A DNA stretch of 44,535 nt, taken from Chloroflexota bacterium. GTDB lineage: Bacteria; Chloroflexota; UBA11872; VXOZ01. The stretch spans positions 1 to 44,535 of the forward strand of contig JAPOQA010000064.1 of assembly GCA_026710945.1 (NCBI GenBank), read 5' to 3'. Shown here one piece after another: positions 1 to 7,843 of this stretch (positions are counted from its first letter, which is position 1; each line of letters starts with the position of its first letter). Position numbers and translations under genes: made by a program. The notes beneath the pieces were generated by a model, which did no database searches, was not told the DNA's origin, and saw nothing but the letters and a program-made list of their open reading frames with translations.

Positions 1-172
1 TCCCTCTCCTAGAGGAGATGAGCAGTTCCCTCTCCTAGAGGAGATGAGCAGTTCCCTCTCCTAGAGGAGATGAGCAGTTCCCTCTCCTAGAGGAGATGAG
101 CAGTTCCCTCTCCTAGAGGAGGTGAGCAGTTCCCTCTCCTGGGGGAGAGGGTAAGGGTGAGGGCGAGGGTTG
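1..172. repeat. 26-bp tandem repeat array with a terminal hairpin variant
   Basis: Five head-to-tail 26-bp units (starts at 1, 27, 53, 79 and 105; unit begins TCCCTCTCCTAGAGGAGA) are followed by a diverged sixth unit at 131 that runs into a G-rich tail. Each unit contains the inverted repeat CTCCT/AGGAG, so each can form a small hairpin. The tail (131-172) is the reverse-complement form of the CCCTCTCCC...GGAGAGGG element seen at 30370-30490. There are no unique spacers, so this is not a CRISPR. The array is cut by the window edge and its true copy number is unknown. Confidence 0.85.
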
Positions 173-313
173 GTGAATAGCGTCCCGAAGGCGTCCCACT
201 AGACACCTTCGCGAAACGCACCGCGCCTCGTGTCCCCGGTAGCGCAGGCCCCGTGACAGACTCTGTGCTGAGCACTTCGACAGGCTCAGCACTTGGCTGC
301 CGGAGTCCTCAGG

Positions 314-337
314 GCTAGTTTGAAACCTGCGCCACTT
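314..337 (-). repeat. Diverged GTAGCGC-head hairpin element
   Basis: Read on the minus strand this is a decayed member of the GTAGCGC-head hairpin family (GTGGCGCAGGTTTCAAAC then a degraded right arm). It lies just beyond the 3' end of the HPr-kinase-like gene. It is recognised only by comparison with the better copies at 10431, 10651 and 32202. Confidence 0.45.
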
Positions 338-365
338 GCGAATCCTGCTAGCCTCTTCTCCTTAC

Positions 366-1415
366 CTACAGTCCTTCCATACAGTTATGCGTGCCTGCCA
401 GGGTGTCCTTGGCACGAATGATCAAAGCGGTGTGGTCGTGGACCAGGCGGTTCATGCCGTCGAGACGTTTAGCCGCAATGTCCGGCGCGTCAGTGCTGGC
501 AATTGGAATGCGGTCATACAGCAAGCCCGTACCGCCGATCTTCTCGGAAGCGTTATCGAACAGGAGCTTGACCATCTTGGGGCCGGGGGCCACGTCTGAG
601 ACGACCGCGGTCTCTCGCCCGGATTCGATCTTGGGGAAAAGCAGTGAGAGTCGCGGATTCACAATTTCGTCGAATTCCGGCGCAACCGGCGCCAGGTCCA
701 CCGCCAGCTTGTGCGCCCACACGTTCTTGACATCAGGCAAGTCCAGATCAAGCCGCTCTACCGCTTCCGGAAAATCATGGACAAAGTTGCCTTGGCGAAT
801 GTTGTCCACCAGCGAACCCTTATGGAAGACCACGTTGCTGCCGCGGAATTCCAAGTGTGTCATCTCCGTACTGAATACCTGATAACCGCGCCGCAGCCCT
901 TCCAACAGAAAGACCGTTTTGCCTGCACCGGCCCCGCCGACCACGAGCATCAGCTCGTTTTGCTCAGGCAGGTACAGGGCGGAAGCATGGAAGCTAAAGA
1001 TGTTGAACCGTCGTTCCAGCACCACCAGCGCAAAGCGAAAGAACAGTCCCAGGTTGCCGAAGAGCGAGCAGCGCCGGTCTGAGCACGCGGCCTCCAGTGC
1101 GCTGAAGTCCGCTACGGCGATGATCTCGTCCGTACCAACATGCACATACGGTGACGCCTGGGGCACGTCCAGGATGAACATGCGGGCATCCAGCGGCTCG
1201 GCGTAGGGAATCTCCGGCACCTCGTGCACGTTCGTCACGAGCGACTGGATCACCGTGCGGCTCTCAAAGAACTCTGGGTTGCTGATAAGCTGCCGGTTGT
1301 TGGAGACCAACCCAAACCGCGCCTGCAGGACCCGCACCGCACGCCGGGCCAAGCCAGCATGCTCCGGCTCTTTTGCCAAGGATGAACTGAAAGAGTTAGC
1401 TTGCTCGACGTTCAT
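366..1415 (-). CDS. HPr-kinase-like P-loop protein
   Basis: A protein of about 349 residues resembling the C-terminal catalytic domain of HPr kinase/phosphorylase. Seen: an FHASAL segment (about residues 142-147), which matches the HPrK strand preceding the P-loop, and a Walker A motif GGAGAGKT (160-167). The first 120 residues match no domain I recognise. No ptsH or other PTS gene lies nearby, so regulation of sugar transport cannot be inferred. Orphan HprK-like domains also occur with peptide-modifying systems, but no precursor or PqqD-like gene is visible before the window edge. The frame stays open to a GTG at 1439; I chose the ATG at 1415, which has AGGGGA about 11 bases upstream. The fold call is good; the function is unknown. 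Confidence 0.72.
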   Translation of the reverse strand: MNVEQANSFSSSLAKEPEHAGLARRAVRVLQARFGLVSNNRQLISNPEFFESRTVIQSLVTNVHEVPEIPYAEPLDARMFILDVPQASPYVHVGTDEIIAVADFSALEAACSDRRCSLFGNLGLFFRFALVVLERRFNIFSFHASALYLPEQNELMLVVGGAGAGKTVFLLEGLRRGYQVFSTEMTHLEFRGSNVVFHKGSLVDNIRQGNFVHDFPEAVERLDLDLPDVKNVWAHKLAVDLAPVAPEFDEIVNPRLSLLFPKIESGRETAVVSDVAPGPKMVKLLFDNASEKIGGTGLLYDRIPIASTDAPDIAAKRLDGMNRLVHDHTALIIRAKDTLAGTHNCMEGL

Positions 1416-1799
1416 TGAGGTGGAATCCCCTATCCACACGCGGCCGGCCTCAGTGGTCAGCCGAGCACAGGCAACCGCGCCGCCTCCCGGGTAGCGTAGG
1501 TTTGTAACCTGAGCTTAGCCGTCGCGGCAGCCGCCCACAGTGCTGCCACTCTAGCACGGCAATGGGACTCGTACAAGGTTAACGAAAGCTGCCACCGTCC
1601 CAAGAAATGGTCCCAGGCTCGCGCTAGTAAATGAGAATTCACGTCGAGGCAGACTAATGGATGCCCCTTGGCAGTACGTAGACACGCATCACCAAATCTA
1701 CTTCGTGACCATTCGCAACTTTAGAAACTCGTGCGGTACACTGGAAAGGCAATCTATGCACGGTCTATTCACTGTCATCAACCCTCCCGGACGGTATCC
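1416..1799. other. Intergenic gap between divergent genes, one hairpin repeat
   Basis: This gap separates two divergently transcribed genes and should hold both promoters, but I see no convincing -35/-10 pair. Its one recognisable element is a copy of the GTAGCGC-head hairpin at about 1491-1514 (stem AGGTT/AACCT with a TGT loop). A short minus-strand frame at 1457-1642 has no ribosome site or recognisable motif and is not called. Confidence 0.5.
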
Positions 1800-2579
1800 A
1801 TGCGTCTTGCTGTTCTCGCCGACATTCACGGCAACATTCACGCCCTTGAAGCAGTGCTCGCGGACCTGCGGGGGCAGCGGCCCGACACTATCGCGGTGTT
1901 GGGCGATAGCGTGGTGAAATTTGCGCACAACCGTGCTGTGTTGGAGGCGTTGGACGCTCTTCCCCACGTGGGCATTGCCGGAAACATGGAGCGGGGCTTG
2001 CAGATGCTGCTTGGCGACGAGTGCGCCGAATTGACGCAGTATGACATCGGCAAAGGGGTGCAGTATCTCAAACGGCAGGCGCTCGCAGAGCTCGGGGTGG
2101 AGCGCGTGGCGCAGTTTCGCGACCTTCCGACCGAACGATCTCTGACTCTGCTGGAGAACCAGGATACATTGCTTTGTCACGGCTCGCCGGGCCACCTCAC
2201 TAAGTCTATCTATCCCGCGCCAGATGCCGCGCCGCCGGGTCCGGATCAGCCAACCACGACGGATGGTGAACTTCACGACAAACTACAGGATGTCACCGCT
2301 CGCCTCGTGCTCTGTGCCCATAGCCACCGGCGCGTGGAACGCCGCTATAATGGAATACTGGTGGTCAATCCCGGCGGGGTCGCCCATACGTACGAACGGA
2401 AGCATGATGCGCGCGCCTGCTACGCGGTATTGACGCATGCCGGCGGCGACTGGGACGTGGAATTCCGCCTGGTGCCCTACGACGGCGATCGCGCGGTGCG
2501 GGAGATGCTGGCAGCCGTGCCGCCGGCTGCCGACAGCGCCCGCCGCTATTTGGAACGCATTGCGGAGTACGTCGTCTGA
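1800..2579 (+). CDS. Calcineurin-like metallophosphoesterase
   Basis: A 259-residue soluble phosphoesterase of the YfcE/MJ0936-like class, expected to hydrolyse phosphodiesters or phosphomonoesters with two metal ions. Seen in order: the N-terminal DIHGN metal motif (D8, H10), a GDS motif, GNME where the family usually has GNHD or GNCD, LCHGSPGH, and a C-terminal CAHSHRR followed by VNPGGV, which corresponds to the family GH(T/S)H and NPGS segments. The frame is open upstream to 1731. ATG 1800 is preferred because the conserved first strand (MRLAVLADIHGN) begins there, although its ribosome site is weak. It stands alone, divergent from the HPr-kinase-like gene. The substrate cannot be predicted. 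Confidence 0.85.
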   Translation: MRLAVLADIHGNIHALEAVLADLRGQRPDTIAVLGDSVVKFAHNRAVLEALDALPHVGIAGNMERGLQMLLGDECAELTQYDIGKGVQYLKRQALAELGVERVAQFRDLPTERSLTLLENQDTLLCHGSPGHLTKSIYPAPDAAPPGPDQPTTTDGELHDKLQDVTARLVLCAHSHRRVERRYNGILVVNPGGVAHTYERKHDARACYAVLTHAGGDWDVEFRLVPYDGDRAVREMLAAVPPAADSARRYLERIAEYVV

Positions 2580-2640
2580 GTGCCTAAGAGATATGAGAAC
2601 TCATTTGCCAGTTGCGCGGCTAGTTCCTGCAGAATCCTCG

Positions 2641-2981
2641 TAGCGCGGGGGCTTGTCCCCCGCTCTTGCATGGGAACATCGCGGCACTGGTCCAGGCACC
2701 CGTCGTCGTCAAGAATGCGCAGGGCACAGAAGATGGATTCCGTGCCCCCGCACGGGGGCGAGCCTGCGCGGGCATGACGGATCGCGGCTGTCCATGATGC
2801 GTTCGGAGTGCTGCTAGACCCATGGGGTCAAGTGCGGTACGTAGCGCGGGGGCTTGTCCCCCGCTCCTGGATGGGAACATTGTCGCGCTGGTCCAGATTC
2901 CCGTGGTCGTTAGAAACACACAGAGCACAGAAGATGGATTCCGTGCCCCCGCACGGGGGCGAGCCTGCGCGGGAATGGCGG
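2641..2981. repeat. Tandem duplication of a composite palindromic element
   Basis: About 140 bp starting at 2641 is repeated, diverged, starting at 2842 (period 201 bp). Each copy opens with a hairpin TAGCGCGGGGGCTTGT + CCCCCGC. It continues through about 70 bp of related sequence and ends with a second palindrome (2736-2778 and 2937-2979) of the form GGATTCC...GGGAATGAC in the first copy's orientation. The same two-hairpin composite recurs at 32005-32122. The rest of the 2580-3048 gap holds no gene. A minus-strand frame that crosses both copies encodes the repeat itself and is not called. Confidence 0.85.
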
Positions 2982-3048
2982 ATTACGAGGGGGCTTATCC
3001 CCTTCCTGAAGGTACAATCTAGTCGCCAATTCAACCAAGGTATCGAAC

Positions 3049-4380
3049 ATGCCGGTCACTCGCATCGTCACCGATCTTGTAGAAGCACAAGAGACCGTGC
3101 TCAAGCGCACGCCGCTGGGCAGCGAAGAGATGCCCGCGCCGGTGGCGGCGCGCATTCGCGAGGTCTTCGGCGCCGACCTTACACCCGGAGAAGTGGTCGA
3201 CCGCATTCTGGCGGACGTCCAGGCCGAAGGCGACACTGCCCTGGCACGTTACCTGCAGCACTTCGATGGCGTCGTGCCGGAGCCGTTGGAAGTTACGCCG
3301 GAGGAGATTGCCGCGGCGCGTGAGCACGTGGACGACGCGCTCTGGGAAGTGCTGGAACTCGCTGCAGCTCGGATCGCTGCGTACCATGAACGCCAGCGGC
3401 GCAATTCCTGGATGGACTTTGCTACGGGCCTCGGCGAGATGATACGTCCTCTGCAACGGGTAGGCCTCTATTCGCCGGGCACGGAACGCGTCTATCCGTC
3501 GTCGGTGCTGATGTCGGCGGTACCGGCGCGTGTGGCAGGCGTGGAGGAGATAATCCTCGCCACCCCGTGCCGTCCCGACGGCAGCGTGCATCCGCTCAAG
3601 GTCGCCGCCGCCGCGGTGGCAGGCGTACACAGAATCTTCAAGATAAGCGGCGCGCAGGCCGTTGCGGCCCTGGCGTTCGGCACCGCACAGGTGCCCAGGG
3701 TGGACAAAATCCTCGGCCCCGGCAATATCTTTGTAATTCTGGCGAAGCAAAGAGTGTACGGCCAAGTAGGCATCGACCAACTCCCCGGGCCGACCGAAAC
3801 AGTCATCGTGGCCGATGCCGCGGCTGATCCGGCAGAGGCGGCGGCTGATCTGCTCGCTCAAGCGGAGCATGATTTTCTGGCAACACCGCTGCTCATCACG
3901 GATTCCGCCGCTCTCGCCGCGCGCGTTGAACAAGAACTGGCTGCGCAACTGGCTAACCTGCCGCGCCAGGCAGAAGCCGCCTATTCGCTGCTGCACAACG
4001 GCGGCATCGTGGTAGTGGACGATCTGGAGACGGCCGTTGACGCCGCCAGCGCCTTCGCGCCCGAGCATCTGTGCCTGCTCACTCAGGAGCCGTGGCAATG
4101 GGTCGGGAAGATCCGCAATGCCGGCGGCATCTTCGTCGGCAGCGCCTCGCCGGAGGTGTTGGGCGATTACATCGCCGGTCCGAGCCACATCATGCCGGTA
4201 GGCGGCACGGCCCGCTTCTCTTCCCCGCTCACCGTCCAGGAATTCTATAAGAGCACCAGCATCGTCGCGCTCGACTCCGAGACCGCCGCCGCCATCGCCG
4301 AGCCCGCCGCCGCGTTGGCCGAGGCGGAAGGCTTCTTCGCACATGCCCGGGCCGCGCGCAGACGGGCGCAACAAACTTAA
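3049..4380 (+). CDS. hisD: Histidinol dehydrogenase
   Basis: HisD performs the last two steps of histidine synthesis, oxidising L-histidinol to L-histidine with two NAD+ in the cytosol as a zinc homodimer. At 443 residues it has normal family length. Seen: the LPGPTET segment, LAQAEHD, the FAPEHL motif carrying the catalytic Glu-His pair, and the C-terminal GPSHIMP...GGTARFSSPL block with its zinc-binding region. ATG 3049 is the natural N-terminus. It is not followed by other his genes; hisB lies about 1.1 kb downstream with an unrelated gene between, so the pathway is dispersed here. A frame of similar length on the opposite strand is a shadow of this gene. Confidence 0.97.
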   Translation: MPVTRIVTDLVEAQETVLKRTPLGSEEMPAPVAARIREVFGADLTPGEVVDRILADVQAEGDTALARYLQHFDGVVPEPLEVTPEEIAAAREHVDDALWEVLELAAARIAAYHERQRRNSWMDFATGLGEMIRPLQRVGLYSPGTERVYPSSVLMSAVPARVAGVEEIILATPCRPDGSVHPLKVAAAAVAGVHRIFKISGAQAVAALAFGTAQVPRVDKILGPGNIFVILAKQRVYGQVGIDQLPGPTETVIVADAAADPAEAAADLLAQAEHDFLATPLLITDSAALAARVEQELAAQLANLPRQAEAAYSLLHNGGIVVVDDLETAVDAASAFAPEHLCLLTQEPWQWVGKIRNAGGIFVGSASPEVLGDYIAGPSHIMPVGGTARFSSPLTVQEFYKSTSIVALDSETAAAIAEPAAALAEAEGFFAHARAARRRAQQT

Positions 4381-4595
4381 GCGCAGTTTGCGTTTTCCCG
4401 TCTCGTTCTTGCGTGGATTCCAAGTCTTCCACACTGGCAGGGGGAAGTCGTTGTATTAGACTCTCGTTCCCGTGCCCTGGGCTTGGTAATCAGGGCCAAT
4501 GCAAGGAACGTGCAGCAACTTGTGACTACACCTATGAAGTACGTATCATAGGAACAAGCGAAAAAACCCGCCAGGCAAGAGAAACGAGGCATACC

Positions 4596-5063
4596 ATGCG
4601 CGTGATAACCCTCAAGCCGCAGCCACTCACCCCGGAAGGCTTTGCGCCCTTCGGAAATATTCTCACTCTGGATCGCTCCGAGATTGTTTGCACAGATGGT
4701 GTGCTTACGGCGCGCATCACCCATGCGCCATTGCGCGACCTCAGTGCAGAGCAACCGCATTTCCTGAACCGCCACATGGAAGAGACTCAGGTCTTTGTGC
4801 CATTGGGCGGTAAGGACGGCCTCTTCTTCGTAGGGCCTCCCAGCGAGACGCCGGAATCCTTCGATCCAGATAGGGTAGCGCTCTTTCACTTTCCCGGTAG
4901 CTGCGCGATCCGCATGCACGTGGGCACGTGGCACGTGGCCCCCTTTGCGGTGTCCGATCCGATCGACTACATCAATATCCAAGGCGACAAGGTACGTCAC
5001 TACACGGACGGGTACGACTTCAAGGAGCGCGACAACCTGGTATTTCAGTTCGACTTGAGTTAA
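4596..5063 (+). CDS. Ureidoglycolate lyase-like protein
   Basis: A 155-residue cupin-fold protein resembling ureidoglycolate lyase (AllA family), which splits ureidoglycolate to glyoxylate and urea in purine/allantoin breakdown. Seen: the N-terminal LTPEGFAPFGNIL segment typical of the family, a central ETQVFVPLGG strand, and HVGTWHVAPF, which matches the family W-H-(H/V)-(P/A) block. ATG 4596 has GAGG six bases upstream; the frame is open further upstream but nothing conserved lies there. No allantoinase or other ureide genes are nearby, so it could act on a related acid instead. The family call is good; the exact substrate is inferred. Confidence 0.78.
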   Translation: MRVITLKPQPLTPEGFAPFGNILTLDRSEIVCTDGVLTARITHAPLRDLSAEQPHFLNRHMEETQVFVPLGGKDGLFFVGPPSETPESFDPDRVALFHFPGSCAIRMHVGTWHVAPFAVSDPIDYINIQGDKVRHYTDGYDFKERDNLVFQFDLS

Positions 5064-5466
5064 GGGGGCGCAGGCGGACGCCAGCGGGAACAGTTGACCG
5101 TCATTCCCGCTTGCGCGGGAATCCATCTTTGCAGTGTGCTGGGCCGGAGCAATCCTGAGATGCGAGCCTCGGTTTAGGTACTTAGGGATTGTGATGCCGG
5201 TTTCGGCAATCCCGCGCCATCGCAAGGACACTGTCGTCAGTTGGAAGTTCGCAGAGCCATGCAATTGTCACCCCGAACAGAGTGCGGAGTCTAAGACGCC
5301 GCCGGTAGGGCAGCGGTGGCAGTAAGGGAGAACTCTGGATTCCTCGCTCCGCTCGGAATGACACGTGAAATGTGTCGCAGGGTTCGACATGCTGCCGCAA
5401 CGCTCCCACACCTAGGTGGCTGCTGGGTACTCACACAGAATATATATCGCCGTAGAAAGTGCCCCA
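5064..5466. other. Intergenic gap with three GTCATTCC-type palindromes
   Basis: No gene is visible. The gap holds three members of the GTCATTCC...GGAATC superfamily. One at 5100-5124 has a CCCGCTTGCGCGGG core. A diverged one lies at about 5267-5292. One in the opposite orientation lies at 5337-5362, with a CCTCGCTCCGCTCGG core. Promoter elements for hisB were not resolved. Confidence 0.75.
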
Positions 5467-6060
5467 ATGACACGCACGGGACAGCACACACGACAGACGC
5501 AAGAGACCAACGTGGCCGTTTCGATTACGTTGGACGGCGCCGGCGCTGCGAGTATCGCTACCGGGATCGGTATGCTCGACCACATGCTCACCCAGCTTAG
5601 CACCCACGGACTCTTCGATTTGGAGGTGCACGCCAGCGGGGACTTGGAGGTAGATTCGCACCATACCGTCGAAGATGTCGCGATCTGTCTCGGTCGAGCG
5701 CTCGACGCGGCCTTGGGCGACAAAACCGGCATCACCCGCATGGGCTGGGCCTGCGTCCCCATGGACGAGGCTTTGGCCCTGGTGTCCGTGGACCTGAGCG
5801 GGCGCGGAGCGGCGTCCGTGGATGTGCCTTTCACCGGCTATAAGCTCGGCACTTTGCAGAGCGAGATGATCGGCCACTTTCTCGATACCTTCGCGGTGCA
5901 GGGTCAATTCACGCTGCACGCGCGCCTGCTGGCCGGCGCAAACGATCATCACAAGGCCGAGGCGGTCTTCAAAGCCCTCGCCCGCGCGCTGTCGCAGGCC
6001 GTCCAACCAGACCCCCGCCGCCAACACTCCGTGCCCAGCAGCAAGGGATCATTGGAGTAG
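5467..6060 (+). CDS. hisB: Imidazoleglycerol-phosphate dehydratase
   Basis: HisB dehydrates imidazole glycerol phosphate to imidazole acetol phosphate using manganese. At 197 residues this is the monofunctional form without the phosphatase domain. Seen: GMLDHMLTQLSTHG, the first metal motif HHTVEDVAI and the second, DHHKAEA, which comes from the internal duplication of the fold. ATG 5467 begins at the conserved N-terminus; an upstream GTG-type extension to 5416 adds nothing recognisable. The next gene (AAA ATPase) starts 34 bases after the stop, so hisB may head a five-gene transcription unit whose other members are unrelated to histidine. Confidence 0.96.
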   Translation: MTRTGQHTRQTQETNVAVSITLDGAGAASIATGIGMLDHMLTQLSTHGLFDLEVHASGDLEVDSHHTVEDVAICLGRALDAALGDKTGITRMGWACVPMDEALALVSVDLSGRGAASVDVPFTGYKLGTLQSEMIGHFLDTFAVQGQFTLHARLLAGANDHHKAEAVFKALARALSQAVQPDPRRQHSVPSSKGSLE

Positions 6061-6094
6061 AGAAGCTACCCGTGCCTGCATTGGAGAAAGTCTA

Positions 6095-7198
6095 ATGTTA
6101 CGCAAGTTTTCGGTGCGGAACTTCCGCTGCTTGCAAAACCTCGATATCGAGCCGTTGGCGCGAGTCAATCTCATCGTGGGTGAGAACAACGTCGGCAAGA
6201 CGGCCTTGCTAGAGGCGCTCAATATTCACTGTGCTCCTAACTCCCCGGAGAGGGTTTTCGGCGTGAACTTCTTCCGTGGTGCAGGGGGTAACAATGCAGA
6301 GCATTGGAATGAGTTGAGTTGGCTGTTCCACGCTAGGCAAACGTCCACTGACATTACGTTGCAGAGCGACCACGGCGGGTCGGGCGAGGGCGCATTGCGG
6401 ATAAGATTCGTCCAACCTGAAGAGCGCTCGCTGCTGCCTGCTGATGCGAATGGTGCTCTCAAGACTGAGTTGCACTTGGGCGCGGCCAACGCGTCCTCAA
6501 ACGAGCTAATTCTCGAATACATGGATAGCGAGGGGAAAGAATACACCTCTCATGCGCGCCTAACGCCGCAGGAGACATTGTCTTCTTCTGCGAATGTGGA
6601 TCCTTTCGAGATCAAGTTCTCCTCATCAAGTATTGACCCATACGGACCTGCCATTCTTGTGCCTAAGTATCCGCGCTTCCCAGAGGTTTATGCGGAACAA
6701 TATAGCGCTCTAGTTGAGGCTGGACGAGAAGCTGAAGTTTTGCCACCCTTGCAAGCGCTAGATCCTCGCATCCAGCGTCTCGAATTGCTCTATCGTTTAA
6801 ACAGGCCTGTATTCTACGCTGATACCGGTAACGTACCGCTCATGCCGCTTCTGCACATGGGGGAGGGAATCGCCCACGTACTCTCTTGGCTGCTGGCGAT
6901 CAAGACCATAAAGAACGGCACTATACTGATTGATGAGTTCGAGAATGGACTATACTATACGGCACTTGTGGATGTTTGGAAGGCAATTAGTGCCGCTGCA
7001 CGAGAATCGAACTTGCAGGTCTTCGCGACGACCCATAGCTGGGAGTGTGTCCTAGCGGCCCACCGCGCTTTTGTGGAAAGCAATGAGTACGACTTTCGCC
7101 TGCACCGCCTGGAGCGCAGGGATGGCAAGGTGATTGCGCTGACGTATGACGAAGAGCAATTGGCGACCTCGATTCACGCCAATCTAGAGGTGCGCTAA
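6095..7198 (+). CDS. AAA/ABC-class ATPase, OLD-like
   Basis: A 367-residue ATPase of the AAA_15/AAA_21 (OLD/RecF-like) type. Seen: Walker A GENNVGKT (29-36) directly after an SMC/RecF-like N-terminal strand pair, a degenerate signature LHMGEGIAHVL, Walker B ILIDEFENGL, and a switch histidine in ATTHSWE. There is no nuclease domain in the same chain; the partner gene that begins in its stop codon (TAATG) supplies a DUF3226 domain. GGAGA precedes the ATG. Coupled OLD-like ATPases and TOPRIM-like partners form anti-phage systems such as PARIS and AbiL. This pairing resembles them in architecture, but a defence role is inference. Confidence 0.85.
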   Translation: MLRKFSVRNFRCLQNLDIEPLARVNLIVGENNVGKTALLEALNIHCAPNSPERVFGVNFFRGAGGNNAEHWNELSWLFHARQTSTDITLQSDHGGSGEGALRIRFVQPEERSLLPADANGALKTELHLGAANASSNELILEYMDSEGKEYTSHARLTPQETLSSSANVDPFEIKFSSSSIDPYGPAILVPKYPRFPEVYAEQYSALVEAGREAEVLPPLQALDPRIQRLELLYRLNRPVFYADTGNVPLMPLLHMGEGIAHVLSWLLAIKTIKNGTILIDEFENGLYYTALVDVWKAISAAARESNLQVFATTHSWECVLAAHRAFVESNEYDFRLHRLERRDGKVIALTYDEEQLATSIHANLEVR

Positions 7199-7830
7199 TG
7201 GCCGAAGTGGCAAATGCTGGTGCGGATCGGCAGGAAATCTCGCGGAGCAAGCTGCTCTTGGTAGAAGGAGAGAATGAGCGCCGGTTCTTTGTGGCTCTTC
7301 TTCGCCGCTTAGAGCTTTCAGATGCAGTACAGGTCTTGAACTATGGAGGAAAAACCCAGTTACGGCCTTTGCTCTCTACGTTACACCTTGCTCCAGGATA
7401 TTCAGACTTGACCGCGCTCGGCGTCACACGCGATGCAGATGAGTCCTTTGCCTCCGCATTTCAATCAATCTGTAATTCGCTCGGCAACGCCGGACTGGGC
7501 GTTCCAGATCAAACCCGCGCGCCTACGTCAGCCACGCCCAGCGTTTCGGTGTTCGTTCTCCCCGATTGTTCCAGTCCCGGAATGCTCGAGACACTATGTC
7601 TTTCTGCGATGCAAGATGACCCGGCGATGCCGTGCGTGGAACAATATTTTCAATGCCTTGAGGAGAGTGCGAGTATACCTTCTAAGAATCCCGACAAGGC
7701 ACGCGCCCATGCCTTCTTGGCCTCACGTTCCAAGCCAGAGCTACGTGTCGGCGAAGCGGCAGAAGCCGGGTATTGGCAATTGGACTCGCCGGTCTATTAT
7801 CCGCTGAAGAGCTTTCTGCTAGCGCTGTGA
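7198..7830 (+). CDS. DUF3226 (TOPRIM-like) protein partnered with the ATPase
   Basis: A 210-residue protein with the layout of DUF3226 proteins, thought to be TOPRIM-related. Seen: an N-terminal LLVEGENERRFF carrying the conserved Glu, a middle LGVTRDADES with an acidic Asp pair, VFVLPDCSSPGMLETL, and the C-terminal family hallmark GEAAEAGYWQLDSP. In TOPRIM nucleases the Glu and the two Asp coordinate metal; here that is inferred from position only. The start codon overlaps the ATPase stop, implying translational coupling and a shared complex. Family assignment is from motif memory and no nuclease activity is shown. Confidence 0.78.
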   Translation: MAEVANAGADRQEISRSKLLLVEGENERRFFVALLRRLELSDAVQVLNYGGKTQLRPLLSTLHLAPGYSDLTALGVTRDADESFASAFQSICNSLGNAGLGVPDQTRAPTSATPSVSVFVLPDCSSPGMLETLCLSAMQDDPAMPCVEQYFQCLEESASIPSKNPDKARAHAFLASRSKPELRVGEAAEAGYWQLDSPVYYPLKSFLLAL

Positions 7831-7843
7831 CAGAGGCGTAGGC

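Noticed and set aside
1-172. Possible CRISPR array
   Set aside because: The units abut head to tail with no unique spacers, and no cas gene is present.
2620-2928. Minus-strand frame with internal peptide repeats
   Set aside because: It only translates the duplicated palindromic composite, so it is not treated as a gene.
4381-4403. Weak hairpin with TTTT after hisD as a terminator
   Set aside because: The stem CGCA/TGCG is only four pairs, too weak to call.
3031-4434. Long open frame opposite hisD
   Set aside because: It mirrors hisD codons in a GC-rich gene and has no domain, ribosome site or relation to neighbours.
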